Below are positions 31,323-38,022 of a stretch of DNA of 51,466 bases, one piece after another. How positions within the stretch are numbered: position 1 is the stretch's first letter; each line of letters starts with the position of its first letter. The stretch spans positions 1 through 51,466 of IMG/VR virus record IMGVR_UViG_3300033998_000199, one strand, 5' to 3'. The position numbers were made by a program, and so were the translations under genes. The DNA is from a virus. The notes below the pieces were generated by a model, which was not told where the DNA came from, made no database searches, and saw only the letters and a list, made by a program, of their open reading frames with translations.

Positions 31323-32148
31323 ACGCTTCCTCCTGTTCCTCTTCTTCTTGCTCATACTCATATTCTTCCTCCTCTTCTTCCTCTTCCTGGTCTTCGACAA
31401 TTTCGTCGGGGAGAATTGCTTCTCCCCAACTCACTGGGGAGTATTCGAGAACAAGCTTCACGCAATAGTCAATGTCTGCTTGCGTGCTCTTAGAACGCTC
31501 TCTAAAAGCACGCATAAATTCGGGGAGTATGCCAAGGTTGCAGGCACGTTCAATCAATGCCTGCAACTTGGTAGAGAGGAACAATTCATAAATTAGGTCT
31601 TCAGGAGCGTAACTCCGCTTCATGTCAAGCAGTTCTTCGTATCTAGAAGAACTGCACATTTCGAATATTCCAGCCTGGTACTTGTCAAAGTACGGTGAAG
31701 AATTGTGTGACAAATCAACGCAATGGTCTATGAACGTTACATCATCCCACTTTCCATACTGAAGACCGGCGTGGGCAATTCTAGCCCACGCTTCTCCACC
31801 GTAGTTACTTCCCCAGTCCAATTCGTTGAAAAGCCTATAACAAGCACGCAATACGCTGTAAGGCTCGTATCTTTTTGCATACTCCATCGCAGAACCGCGT
31901 CCGCCGCCTTGCGGGATGTACGGGTTATAATAACCCGTACAAGCACGGGCATGGCGTGCTTCACCGGCACAAGCAAGGACCGTGTAGTCAAACACGGCCC
32001 TTGCAAGGTTTTTAACATAAGCTTCCTTGTAAGAACGGAAATCACGCTCCCACTTCTCGTGAGACTTAAGGAAAGGATCAACAGCCTTTAGCGCATCCAC
32101 CAAGGAGATCCCATAAAATTCACTGACGACGAAACTAACTTCAATCAC
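31258..32148 (-). CDS. Hypothetical protein with long acidic tail
   Basis: This 296-residue protein starts at GTG 32148 with AAGGAGGG upstream. Residues 1-225 are helical with scattered Cys/His and a GGGRGSAMEYAKRYEPYS segment. Residues about 240-285 are almost all Glu, Asp and Tyr (EDQEEEEEEEEYEYEQEEEE), a DNA-mimic-like surface. No known family recognised. Confidence 0.55.
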   Translation of the reverse strand: MIEVSFVVSEFYGISLVDALKAVDPFLKSHEKWERDFRSYKEAYVKNLARAVFDYTVLACAGEARHARACTGYYNPYIPQGGGRGSAMEYAKRYEPYSVLRACYRLFNELDWGSNYGGEAWARIAHAGLQYGKWDDVTFIDHCVDLSHNSSPYFDKYQAGIFEMCSSSRYEELLDMKRSYAPEDLIYELFLSTKLQALIERACNLGILPEFMRAFRERSKSTQADIDYCVKLVLEYSPVSWGEAILPDEIVEDQEEEEEEEEYEYEQEEEEQEEAYGEDFEEQLGNYEPANNDSRN

Positions 32149-32175
32149 AGTAAACCCTCCTTGACCTGGTGTAGG

Positions 32176-32181
32176 TATGTA
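32176..32181 (-). promoter_or_regulatory. Recurrent AATACATACC motif (site C)
   Basis: TACATA in the minus direction, 28 nt before GTG 32148 and directly after the stop-codon hairpin at 32184. Confidence 0.35.
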
Positions 32182-32183
32182 TT

Positions 32184-32203
32184 AGCAGGGTTTTAACCCT
32201 GCT
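32184..32203 (-). terminator. Stop-codon hairpin
   Basis: AGCAGGGTT and AACCCTGCT form a 9-bp stem; the stop TAA of the gene ending at 32193 lies at the apex. Followed by AATACATACC in the minus direction, not by a T run. Confidence 0.5.
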
Positions 32204-32384
32204 TATTAACGCGCTCCCTTTCCAGAATTAGGAAAGGAAGCTCGACCTCCGGCAACAAGTTGCCGGAAGCTAAGTAATCCAAAACCTGGTTCGCAAAGGC
32301 TTCCACTCTCGCCAACTCCTCCCGGGAAGGCTGCTTCCCGACAAGGGAGAAACAGAACCTAATGCCATCGTCATACCACCGCAT
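32193..32384 (-). CDS. Small hypothetical protein
   Basis: This 63-residue protein has a GAGGATC region upstream and ATG 32384. Sequence MRWYDDGIRFCFSLVGKQPS is followed by a helical acidic segment (REELARVEAFANQVLDYLAS). Its leader contains the hairpin at 32410-32430 and its stop lies in the hairpin at 32184. Function unknown. Confidence 0.5.
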   Translation of the reverse strand: MRWYDDGIRFCFSLVGKQPSREELARVEAFANQVLDYLASGNLLPEVELPFLILERERVNKQG

Positions 32385-32409
32385 GATGATCCTCCTTCAC
32401 AAAAATTCA

Positions 32410-32430
32410 CCCCGGCCGTTTTGACCGGGG
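32410..32430 (-). terminator. Leader terminator/attenuator candidate
   Basis: CCCCGG and CCGGGG pair across 9 nt and in the minus direction are followed by TGAATTTTT. It lies between the TACATA site at 32436 and the start of the gene at 32384, so it could attenuate or regulate that gene. Confidence 0.5.
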
Positions 32431-32435
32431 CGTGG

Positions 32436-32441
32436 TATGTA
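32436..32441 (-). promoter_or_regulatory. Recurrent GTACATACC motif (site D)
   Basis: TACATA in the minus direction, 52 nt before ATG 32384, between the stop-codon hairpin at 32447 and the leader hairpin at 32410. Confidence 0.35.
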
Positions 32442-32446
32442 CAGAA

Positions 32447-32470
32447 AGAGAAGGTTAAAGCACCTTCTCT
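32447..32470 (-). terminator. Stop-codon hairpin
   Basis: AGAGAAGG and CCTTCTCT form an 8-bp stem with the TAA of the gene ending at 32455 in the loop; TTCTGTACATACC follows in the minus direction. Confidence 0.5.
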
Positions 32471-32766
32471 GTAAAGAGTTCAGGAAGTCTATAACCGCGT
32501 AGGAGCTCTTCATCGCCGCCGTAGTAGCCAATGTAGGAAATGGCAGCAGCTAGAACTTTCTCCTTCTGGGAACGAAACGGTGGACAATCGCCGCCGTAGC
32601 AGCCACGATGCTTGCCTTTTAATACTTCCTTCAATGAAGGGTAGGCTCGAACCACGATCGTGGTATTCGTTTCATCATCATAATGGGCTTCTGTTATGTC
32701 GACAAAACCGGCACTAACTTCCACAAAAAGCCCGTAATCAGGGGAGTAAGAATCAGTTAATACCAT
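32455..32766 (-). CDS. Hypothetical protein
   Basis: This 103-residue protein starts at ATG 32766 with AGGAGAGG upstream. N-terminal beta segment (YGLFVEVSAGFVDITEAHY), Cys pair (RGCYGGDCPPF), helical C-terminus. Family not recognised; position in the accessory operon suggests an early host-takeover or defence role (inference). Confidence 0.5.
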   Translation of the reverse strand: MVLTDSYSPDYGLFVEVSAGFVDITEAHYDDETNTTIVVRAYPSLKEVLKGKHRGCYGGDCPPFRSQKEKVLAAAISYIGYYGGDEELLRGYRLPELFTEKVL

Positions 32767-32784
32767 TGTTAGCACCTCTCCTTT

Positions 32785-32985
32785 CTAACAATGATAGTTA
32801 AGGTAACATTGCAAATTGCAGAAAGCTCCTTCAGCAAAACGCGTCCCAAACTTTTCGTATTCGCTTTCTGGAATATACTGGAACAACGTCCTCTTTTCCC
32901 TTCCGCACCAAGCACAAGTTCCTCCAGGAACAGAAACCCTAACTAAACCTTCTCTCGCAAAGGGATCATAGCCAACAACCACCAC
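32785..32985 (-). CDS. Small zinc-ribbon protein
   Basis: This 66-residue protein starts at GTG 32985 with GGGGAGG upstream. GTCAWCGRE and FCNLQCYLNYHC give four or five metal-binding Cys, similar to TRASH-like fingers. The TACATA site at 33012 lies 27 nt upstream. Confidence 0.55.
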   Translation of the reverse strand: MVVVGYDPFAREGLVRVSVPGGTCAWCGREKRTLFQYIPESEYEKFGTRFAEGAFCNLQCYLNYHC

Positions 32986-33011
32986 AAGAAACCTCCCCTC
33001 TCATGGAGGAA

Positions 33012-33017
33012 TATGTA
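33012..33017 (-). promoter_or_regulatory. Recurrent GGTACATATT motif (site E)
   Basis: TACATA in the minus direction, 27 nt before GTG 32985, right after the hairpin at 33024. Confidence 0.35.
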
Positions 33018-33023
33018 CCAAAA

Positions 33024-33049
33024 GGACTAGGCAATTAAGCGCCTAGTCC
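33024..33049 (-). terminator. Terminator overlapping a stop codon
   Basis: GGACTAGGC and GCCTAGTCC form a perfect 9-bp stem whose 5' arm contains the TAG of the gene ending at 33043. TTTT follows in the minus direction, then GGTACATATT. Confidence 0.65.
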
Positions 33050-33438
33050 AAGGCAATCTCTTCAACCAAACATTGATAAAGAACGTTGCCGATATACTCT
33101 TTCACGTCTTGGTATTTCCCAAATGGACCTTTGACAACAACGTCAATTTCAGCGAGCGTTAACAAAGGTTTTACCGTAGCGACAAAATCAATCCAACCAA
33201 CGTAATAACCTTCTTCCATCACGTGATAAGACCCTACCAACACAAGCTTGTCTTTGCTGGTCCTTTCAATATCAACCTTCACGCCGGCGTCGAAACCAGA
33301 CCCATGCGGCAGGTAGTTTTCCTCCACCTGCCGGATAGTCTCCAAATGCCTTTCTTCCCATTCAGCATTTCCTGTTTTACGGCAATTTTTCACGGCGTCA
33401 ACTTTCCCAGCGAGAATTTGGTAAACTTTGCCTTTCAT
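33043..33438 (-). CDS. Conserved phage protein of unknown function
   Basis: The start ATG 33438 has GGAGAGG upstream; longer in-frame sequence is the non-coding structured region. The 131 residues follow a pattern seen in many phage accessory regions: LPHGSGFDAGVKVDIERTSKDKLV, then YHVMEEGYYVGWIDFVATVKPLL and DVKEYIGNVLYQCL. Its function is unknown. TACATA site F lies 22 nt upstream. Confidence 0.6.
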   Translation of the reverse strand: MKGKVYQILAGKVDAVKNCRKTGNAEWEERHLETIRQVEENYLPHGSGFDAGVKVDIERTSKDKLVLVGSYHVMEEGYYVGWIDFVATVKPLLTLAEIDVVVKGPFGKYQDVKEYIGNVLYQCLVEEIALD

Positions 33439-33459
33439 GGAAACCTCTCCTTTCCAGGG

Positions 33460-33465
33460 TATGTA
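33460..33465 (-). promoter_or_regulatory. Recurrent ATACATACCC motif (site F)
   Basis: TACATA in the minus direction, 22 nt before ATG 33438, at the edge of the structured non-coding region. Confidence 0.35.
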
Positions 33466-33473
33466 TGCTAGCC

Positions 33474-34190
33474 AACGGCGTTGGTTGGCGTGTTTGCAAC
33501 CAGCTTGCGTCCAAGCGCAAGCGTAAAGCGAATGAGCGACGTACTGGCGCGCGTACGCAAGGCTAGCTTTACGTACGTTCGCGCGTAGCAGCTTGCATGT
33601 TGCCATCAAGCTGCAAGCCTGCCGGACACTTGCCGCACGTCGCCCAGGCCGCCTTAGCTACTGCCAAAAGCTGGCAGTGGGTTGGCGTCCCAGACTAGAG
33701 CGGTAGGCCGGAATCCCAATCCTACTCTGGTATTCGGCACCCGTCATTGTAGGGCAGGGAATACTTCCCACTAGGTTGTCGCGGGTGTCAAGCTTGCTTG
33801 ACTAACAGTTGTTAGACAAGCGCGCTTGACACGGCGGCAACAGCTGGTCTTTATTCGGATTGTCAATGTACGGTTGGTCGCTAGCCGGTCACTGTGCCGA
33901 CGTTACCAGTTGCCATGGGAGAAGGACTGTTGCTGGTTGCTATCACTTCCTCCTTTCCGTTTGCTAGCGCTTGTTCTCTAGCGCCTTGTTCTGGCTCCAT
34001 TGTACTATCTACCGTCTTGTATTACAACTGACGTTATAGCGCATTTTGGGTGATCTACGGCCGTTAGATGCGCCAAGCTCTGCCGCGCTCACTCACCCTA
34101 ATATTTTCACGGTTTTTCACAATACCTGCCGGCCGGCCCCGGCCAGGGGGCGCAACCGATGATGCGCAGCCGGCCCAGGTATGATAACAG
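33474..34190. other. Gene-free region dense in inverted repeats (possible structured RNA or origin DNA)
   Basis: About 700 bp without a credible gene. Perfect pairings include GCTTGCG/CGCAAGC near 33504, CGTAAAGC/GCTTTACG, GCAGCTTG/CAAGCTGC near 33590-33614, and ACTGCCA/TGGCAGT near 33660. A near-perfect 48-nt hairpin opens and closes with GTGTCAAGC/GCTTGACAC (33785-33832) inside GTTGTCGC/GCGGCAAC. GCGCA/TGCGC lies within a larger ACCTG/CAGGT stem near 34126-34185. Three imperfect pairs would be G-U on a plus-strand RNA, slightly favouring that strand. A weak promoter points the other way (33999-34027), so the strand is unresolved. Confidence 0.5.
33999..34027 (-). promoter_or_regulatory. Possible leftward promoter
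   Basis: In the minus direction TTGTAA, 17 bp, TACAAT. It could transcribe the structured region and the accessory operon to its left. Weak minus-35 match. Confidence 0.35.
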
Positions 34191-34406
34191 TTTTCATTCG
34201 CCACTCTCTCACAATTCCGTCGACTACACTTTTGCCAATTTTGCAAATTGTATGGGTACCCCGGTCCGAGCCGGAACGCGCGAAGAACCGCCACGGACTA
34301 GACTTACCGCTCTATACATACCCCGCCCTGGTATTTTCGGGCCGGTACGGAAAAAGTGCCTATTCACACAGTTGTTGGTACAACACACTAACAATTCCTC
34401 ACCAAG

Positions 34407-34738
34407 TGTCCCCTGCTGTCCCCTGACTGTCCCCTGGGCCGGGGGACACGATTTCGCGAGCTTGGAGGAGAGAGAGAGAGAAAGAGAAAGATTTACTATA
34501 CTGTCCCCTTTGTCCCCTTAACGCGGTACATAAGACCCTTCCTAGAGTCGGTTTTCCATACCCCCTCATGAGTGTAGAGGAGGAAAAACACAAAAAAGTT
34601 AGAGGTCTCTCTCCTGGAAAAATGGGGGACATAGGGGACACGACCACCAAACCCGCGTCGCTACTGGCTGGAGCTGTCCCCTGGGCCGGGGGACAAGTCC
34701 CCTTTTTCAGGGGACAGACCACCCCCAAATAGGGGACA
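34407..34738. repeat. Iteron cluster (13 TGTCCCC-type repeats), candidate replication origin
   Basis: Thirteen copies of TGTCCCC (one AGTCCCC) in 332 bp. Forward copies start at 34407, 34417, 34428, 34502, 34511, 34675 and 34696. Inverted copies start near 34442, 34625, 34634, 34689, 34710 and 34732. The pairs at 34428-34448 and 34675-34695 are the same 21-bp element, TGTCCCC and GGGGACA separated by TGGGCCG. The first three forward copies are spaced 10-11 bp, one helical turn. It lies between the structured region and the replication gene ending at 34902, as expected for an iteron-type origin. No gene lies between 34191 and 34804. Confidence 0.65.
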
Positions 34739-34743
34739 AAAAA

Positions 34744-34772
34744 GCGCCCCAGCCATTTTTTGCAGCTGGGGC
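34744..34772 (-). terminator. Strong intrinsic terminator, leftward
   Basis: GCCCCAGC and GCTGGGGC pair across an 11-nt loop; in the minus direction GCTTTTTT follows. It ends the transcript of the replication gene just before the iterons. Confidence 0.8.
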
Positions 34773-34804
34773 TAAGAGATTTCATGGCATACTCGTATGG
34801 GGTA

Positions 34805-34894
34805 TTATTTCCGGTATTTTTTCTTGCTGCAAATGCAGGGTTCTTTTAGGGGGCACTCGCTGCATAGGCCATCGAAAAGGAGTGTAGGGTACAT
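34805..34894 (-). CDS. Possible Cys-rich miniprotein
   Basis: A 29-residue frame from ATG 34894 with GLCSECPLKEPCICSKKK, four closely spaced Cys plus a basic tail. It starts just beyond the stop of the replication gene; the ribosome site is poor (GAGTGA). The Cys pattern resembles the other miniproteins, but it may be chance. Confidence 0.3.
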   Translation of the reverse strand: MYPTLLFDGLCSECPLKEPCICSKKKYRK

Positions 34895-34901
34895 ACACGT
34901 G

Positions 34902-37454
34902 TCACTCAGCTTGATCTTCGTCTTCTTCACTTTCGACGACCTCCCAGACGTTCGGCGGCAACTGCCAAACGTAAGCCCTGCCGCCACACACTCTTATGCG
35001 CTTGACTTTCTTGCCCTTGTCCGTGGTCAGCAGTCCCTCCTGGAACAGCATGTCGGCCAGCGTGTTCTGCGTTACGGCTATCCGGTCGGTGGAGCGCAGG
35101 TATTCGTTGACTTCGCGCCACGCGGCGTCTGGGATCAAGTACACACCCCCGGAATCCTGCCAACCGATCATCCTACTGCTGACGGAGAAATCGTTTGTAA
35201 CCAGGGGATTCCCCGTGGCACGGTCTGCCAGGTAGACAACGCCTTGGGTGAGCATTGCACTCAAAGTCCGCAGGAACTTGCGCGTTGGCCTTTCCTCGGT
35301 AAGGAGGGCATCGTGCTTGGTAGCTATGGAGGTTAGGGCGTTCCAGCCTTGATTCCACAGGCGATCGCGCTCTTCACGCGTTATTGCGTTGGTTTCCAGG
35401 GCATAGGTGAGGAAGAGCTCCCACCCTATGGCTAGATGGGCGACGCTGCTCGCCAGGCGGGCGTAGTTGCCGGTGAGGGCTTGAGCACGTAGCTCAACAA
35501 AGCGTTCGCCCAGCGAATTCGCCAGGGAGGACATCCGCCCGGCCAACCATTCAATGTAACCGCGCATCGCTTTGGCCAACTCCGACTGTCTCGCCTGCGC
35601 CTCGGTGAGGGCATTAATGTTGATCTTGTCTTTTTCGCATTTGACAGGAAGAATACGCGCGGCGATGCTGTTTACGCCGAGAGGTAATTGCTCGCCGGTG
35701 GAAACAACCATAGCGTTGGGAATGAATTCCGGCCTGCCGGATAGGTCGCTCCGCAAACGGCTACGGGAAGTCCGGTTTCCTACTTGGCGAAGGATACGGT
35801 CTACGCGGTGTTCTAACTCCTTGGCAGCACGGGCACTCCTTTCCGGCGCGTAGTCGTCAATTACGTAGAGGACATCGTGCGCCAGGAAGAGGGCGCGTTC
35901 TAGGGAGTTTTCGGTGCTTATCCAACTGCCGGGAAGGCTCTCTCCGGTAAACGGGCCGCCAAAATGACAGGACATAAGCGCCGCCAGTGTGGACTTGAAG
36001 CTACCGGTGTCCCCGTACAGCCAGAGAGTCACCGTTGGGTACAGCAGGCAGCAGGTCGGGGCGCGGTATACCGCCGCCAGGAGGGGGATTATTACTTCCG
36101 GTGGGCCGATGCTGAGTAAGTCTAGGCTAAGTCTCGCACTTTCCTTTTCGTTTGGTAAGGAAAACCGCCGGAGGGATTCCTGATCCGGCTCGACGGTCGC
36201 ATTGGGTAGCCCTACTGCCCCACCCGTGTAAAGGTAAACCCAGTTGCCGTTCAGTTTACGCCATCCCAAATGTGTGAACACAGTTTTGCGCGGGATGCCT
36301 TGGTTGCCAACACTACTGGCGCTTAGATACTGAATTGCCGCACGGAGCTTGTCCTTCACTCCGTTACCGGCTTCGATGTTGGCTTCTGCTCCCCACCCTG
36401 CCACTACCCAGTTCATGGCGGTGAACTTGTCTGCCGGGACGGTTAGCGGTTGCAGGGGTTTACCGCTGGCCAACCTGCCGGTTATTTGGAAGTAAAGCGT
36501 TTGTTCCACGCCGTCATCTTTTAACGTTTCCTCTGTAATTCTGGCTTGAAAGTTGCAGAGCGGTGTGTAAATGATTCCGTCTTCGGTGTATTTGACGCTG
36601 CAAATCTGGCCGTTCCGGACCGCGTATTTGACATCGTCCGAATGGCTTGCCTGCACCAGGGCTATACCAAGCACTGATCCCAGCGTGCGGAGCGACCCGC
36701 TGCGTTCACAGGCGAAGCATTTGAAGCCTTTTGGGCCGAAGTCCAGGCTGGGGGTTTTCTCACTGTGGAATATGCAGAGGGCTTTGCGGTCGCCGTCGTC
36801 GTCCTCTACGGCAGATACGCCTTCCAGCGAGTCAGTAACGGCTTCAAGAAGCTCACTTTCGTCGTAGACTACCTTCAGCGGCCTAGCGCGGTTGATTAGA
36901 GAAATGATGTTTTCTCTCGTCTTGTTGAAGTCACCGCTGTTGGCCTGGTGCAGATCGTTTAAGTCATGTATTCCCTCTTGGGCTAGTGCTGGTGCCGTGA
37001 CCAAAAGCTGCAAATTTTCCGGCTTGGCGGCAGCCAGCCTGCTGAGGAGGTGCGCTGCGGCTTCGTCGGCGTCCAGGAAGATTACGACCTGGCTGAAGTC
37101 CTCCGCTAGGAGCCACCACGCGTCTTTCCAGTTTGTCGCCCCTGGTACTCCCAAGACCGAAAAGCCTGCTCCGGCTGCGGTGGCTGCATCCGTTTCTCCT
37201 TCTACAATAACGAGGGTGTCGTAGTCTCCCTCTTGGTGAAGGAAGTAGGGCATCGGTTTTTGTCCTTTGGTAAATTTGGGCTTTTCGTTTGGTGACGGTC
37301 GGTAGCGTTTTCCTGCTGGCAGGTTGAGTTTGTGTACGGCTGGGTAGGGGATTATTAACTTCCCGTCGAGTACCCTCCAGCCGAGTTCATTGGCAATGTC
37401 TGTTAAACCTCGTTGTTCTAGGAACTCCTGCCAGACCGTTGCTGCGTTGGGCAT
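34902..37454 (-). CDS. Toprim/zinc-finger/DUF927-like primase-helicase replication protein
   Basis: This 850-residue protein starts at ATG 37454 behind CAGGTGA. Residues about 80-160 are a Toprim domain: VIVEGETDAATAAG supplies the Glu and VIFLDADEAAA the Asp pair. Residues about 225-255 hold a CHC2-like zinc finger (CIFHSEKTPSLDF...FKCFACERSG). From about 400 comes a DUF927/SF3-like helicase with Walker A WLYGDTGSFKST and acidic YVIDDYAP. DnaG-type primases have the zinc finger before Toprim, so the order is permuted. It probably initiates replication at the adjacent iterons, unwinding and priming. Transcribed leftward from the promoter at 37688. Confidence 0.85.
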   Translation of the reverse strand: MPNAATVWQEFLEQRGLTDIANELGWRVLDGKLIIPYPAVHKLNLPAGKRYRPSPNEKPKFTKGQKPMPYFLHQEGDYDTLVIVEGETDAATAAGAGFSVLGVPGATNWKDAWWLLAEDFSQVVIFLDADEAAAHLLSRLAAAKPENLQLLVTAPALAQEGIHDLNDLHQANSGDFNKTRENIISLINRARPLKVVYDESELLEAVTDSLEGVSAVEDDDGDRKALCIFHSEKTPSLDFGPKGFKCFACERSGSLRTLGSVLGIALVQASHSDDVKYAVRNGQICSVKYTEDGIIYTPLCNFQARITEETLKDDGVEQTLYFQITGRLASGKPLQPLTVPADKFTAMNWVVAGWGAEANIEAGNGVKDKLRAAIQYLSASSVGNQGIPRKTVFTHLGWRKLNGNWVYLYTGGAVGLPNATVEPDQESLRRFSLPNEKESARLSLDLLSIGPPEVIIPLLAAVYRAPTCCLLYPTVTLWLYGDTGSFKSTLAALMSCHFGGPFTGESLPGSWISTENSLERALFLAHDVLYVIDDYAPERSARAAKELEHRVDRILRQVGNRTSRSRLRSDLSGRPEFIPNAMVVSTGEQLPLGVNSIAARILPVKCEKDKININALTEAQARQSELAKAMRGYIEWLAGRMSSLANSLGERFVELRAQALTGNYARLASSVAHLAIGWELFLTYALETNAITREERDRLWNQGWNALTSIATKHDALLTEERPTRKFLRTLSAMLTQGVVYLADRATGNPLVTNDFSVSSRMIGWQDSGGVYLIPDAAWREVNEYLRSTDRIAVTQNTLADMLFQEGLLTTDKGKKVKRIRVCGGRAYVWQLPPNVWEVVESEEDEDQAE

Positions 37455-37469
37455 TGTTTGTCACCTGCC

Positions 37470-37652
37470 CTACTTGGCGGAGCCGAGCAGTTCTTCTAGG
37501 TAGCTCCTGGGGATCGTTATCTTATCGCCGACTTTGACGTGCGGGATTTTGCCCTCCTTGATCAGTTTGTAGGTGTACCAGCGAGATACACCCGTGATTT
37601 CTGCGAACTCTTTGACTGATATTAGTTTTCTTTTCTCGTTTAGTTCTGGCAT
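37470..37652 (-). CDS. HTH_17/excisionase-family DNA-binding protein
   Basis: This 60-residue protein starts at ATG 37652 with AGAGGGG upstream. LISVKEFAEITGVSRWYTYK and LIKEGKIPHVKVGDKITIPR form the MerR-like winged helix used by excisionases and small repressors. It is the first gene after a perfect-consensus promoter and precedes the replication gene, so a regulator of replication or of its own divergent promoter region is likely. Confidence 0.72.
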   Translation of the reverse strand: MPELNEKRKLISVKEFAEITGVSRWYTYKLIKEGKIPHVKVGDKITIPRSYLEELLGSAK

Positions 37653-37687
37653 CTCTAACACCCCTCTTTGTTGGTCTCGCACTGCTT

Positions 37688-37717
37688 ATTATACTGCGGC
37701 GTTGTCCGGTGTGTCAA
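37688..37717 (-). promoter_or_regulatory. Perfect-consensus leftward promoter
   Basis: In the minus direction TTGACA, 18 bp, TATAAT. It drives the HTH protein and the primase-helicase down to the 34744 terminator. Confidence 0.85.
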
Positions 37718-37739
37718 TGCTGTTTTATGACGTTGTGTG

Positions 37740-37768
37740 TTGACTTTAGGTGTTAGATCAGTTATAAT
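37740..37768 (+). promoter_or_regulatory. Strong rightward promoter for the structured RNA
   Basis: TTGACT, 17 bp, TATAAT, the same boxes as the early promoter at 24038. Predicted start is near 37775. No open gene follows for over 800 bp, so the main product should be non-coding RNA, with possible read-through into the late genes from 38597. The 22 bp between this and the leftward promoter leave room for a shared regulator. Confidence 0.82.
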
Positions 37769-37902
37769 TGTCTCGGTGATACTCCCCACCGTCGCCCGGA
37801 CGGGCCGGTCAACGACGGTGGTGTGGAATGCTTGGGCTATGGGGGCTGTGGCGGCACACGTGCCGTAAGCCATGCGTGGCGACGACAGCATCCCATAGCA
37901 GC

Positions 37903-38022
37903 TATGGGGTGGCGGAATAGGTAGACGCGGTATGCTTGCGGCAGGATACGGTTTAAGACCGCAATAAAAGCGGGGCAACGTGAAAAAGCCTGCCATGCGA
38001 GGTGCAAATCCTCGCCCCCATA
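37903..38022 (+). tRNA. tRNA-Leu(UAA)-like domain with enlarged middle
   Basis: Acceptor TATGGGG pairs with CCCCATA. TGGCGGAATAGGTAGACGC is a standard tRNA-Leu D-arm region. CGG-TTTAAGA-CCG gives an anticodon loop with TAA, and GCGAGG-TGCAAAT-CCTCGC a T-arm. About 35 nt more than a normal tRNA-Leu lie between D- and T-arms; the extra parts pair with each other (ATGC, GGCAGG with CCTGCC, ATGC). No CCA is encoded. Two bases on each side extend the acceptor helix into the flanking RNA. It looks like a tRNA-derived domain inside the larger RNA rather than an ordinary tRNA. Confidence 0.4.

Noticed and set aside
33998-34000. A 39-codon leaderless gene starting inside the leftward promoter at 34000.
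   Set aside because: The ATG overlaps the minus-10 box, there is no ribosome site, and the frame runs through the inverted-repeat region.
34407-34738. A CRISPR array.
   Set aside because: Repeats are only 7-8 bp, occur in both orientations with irregular spacing, and no cas genes are present. The Cas4-like nuclease is a recombination enzyme by context.
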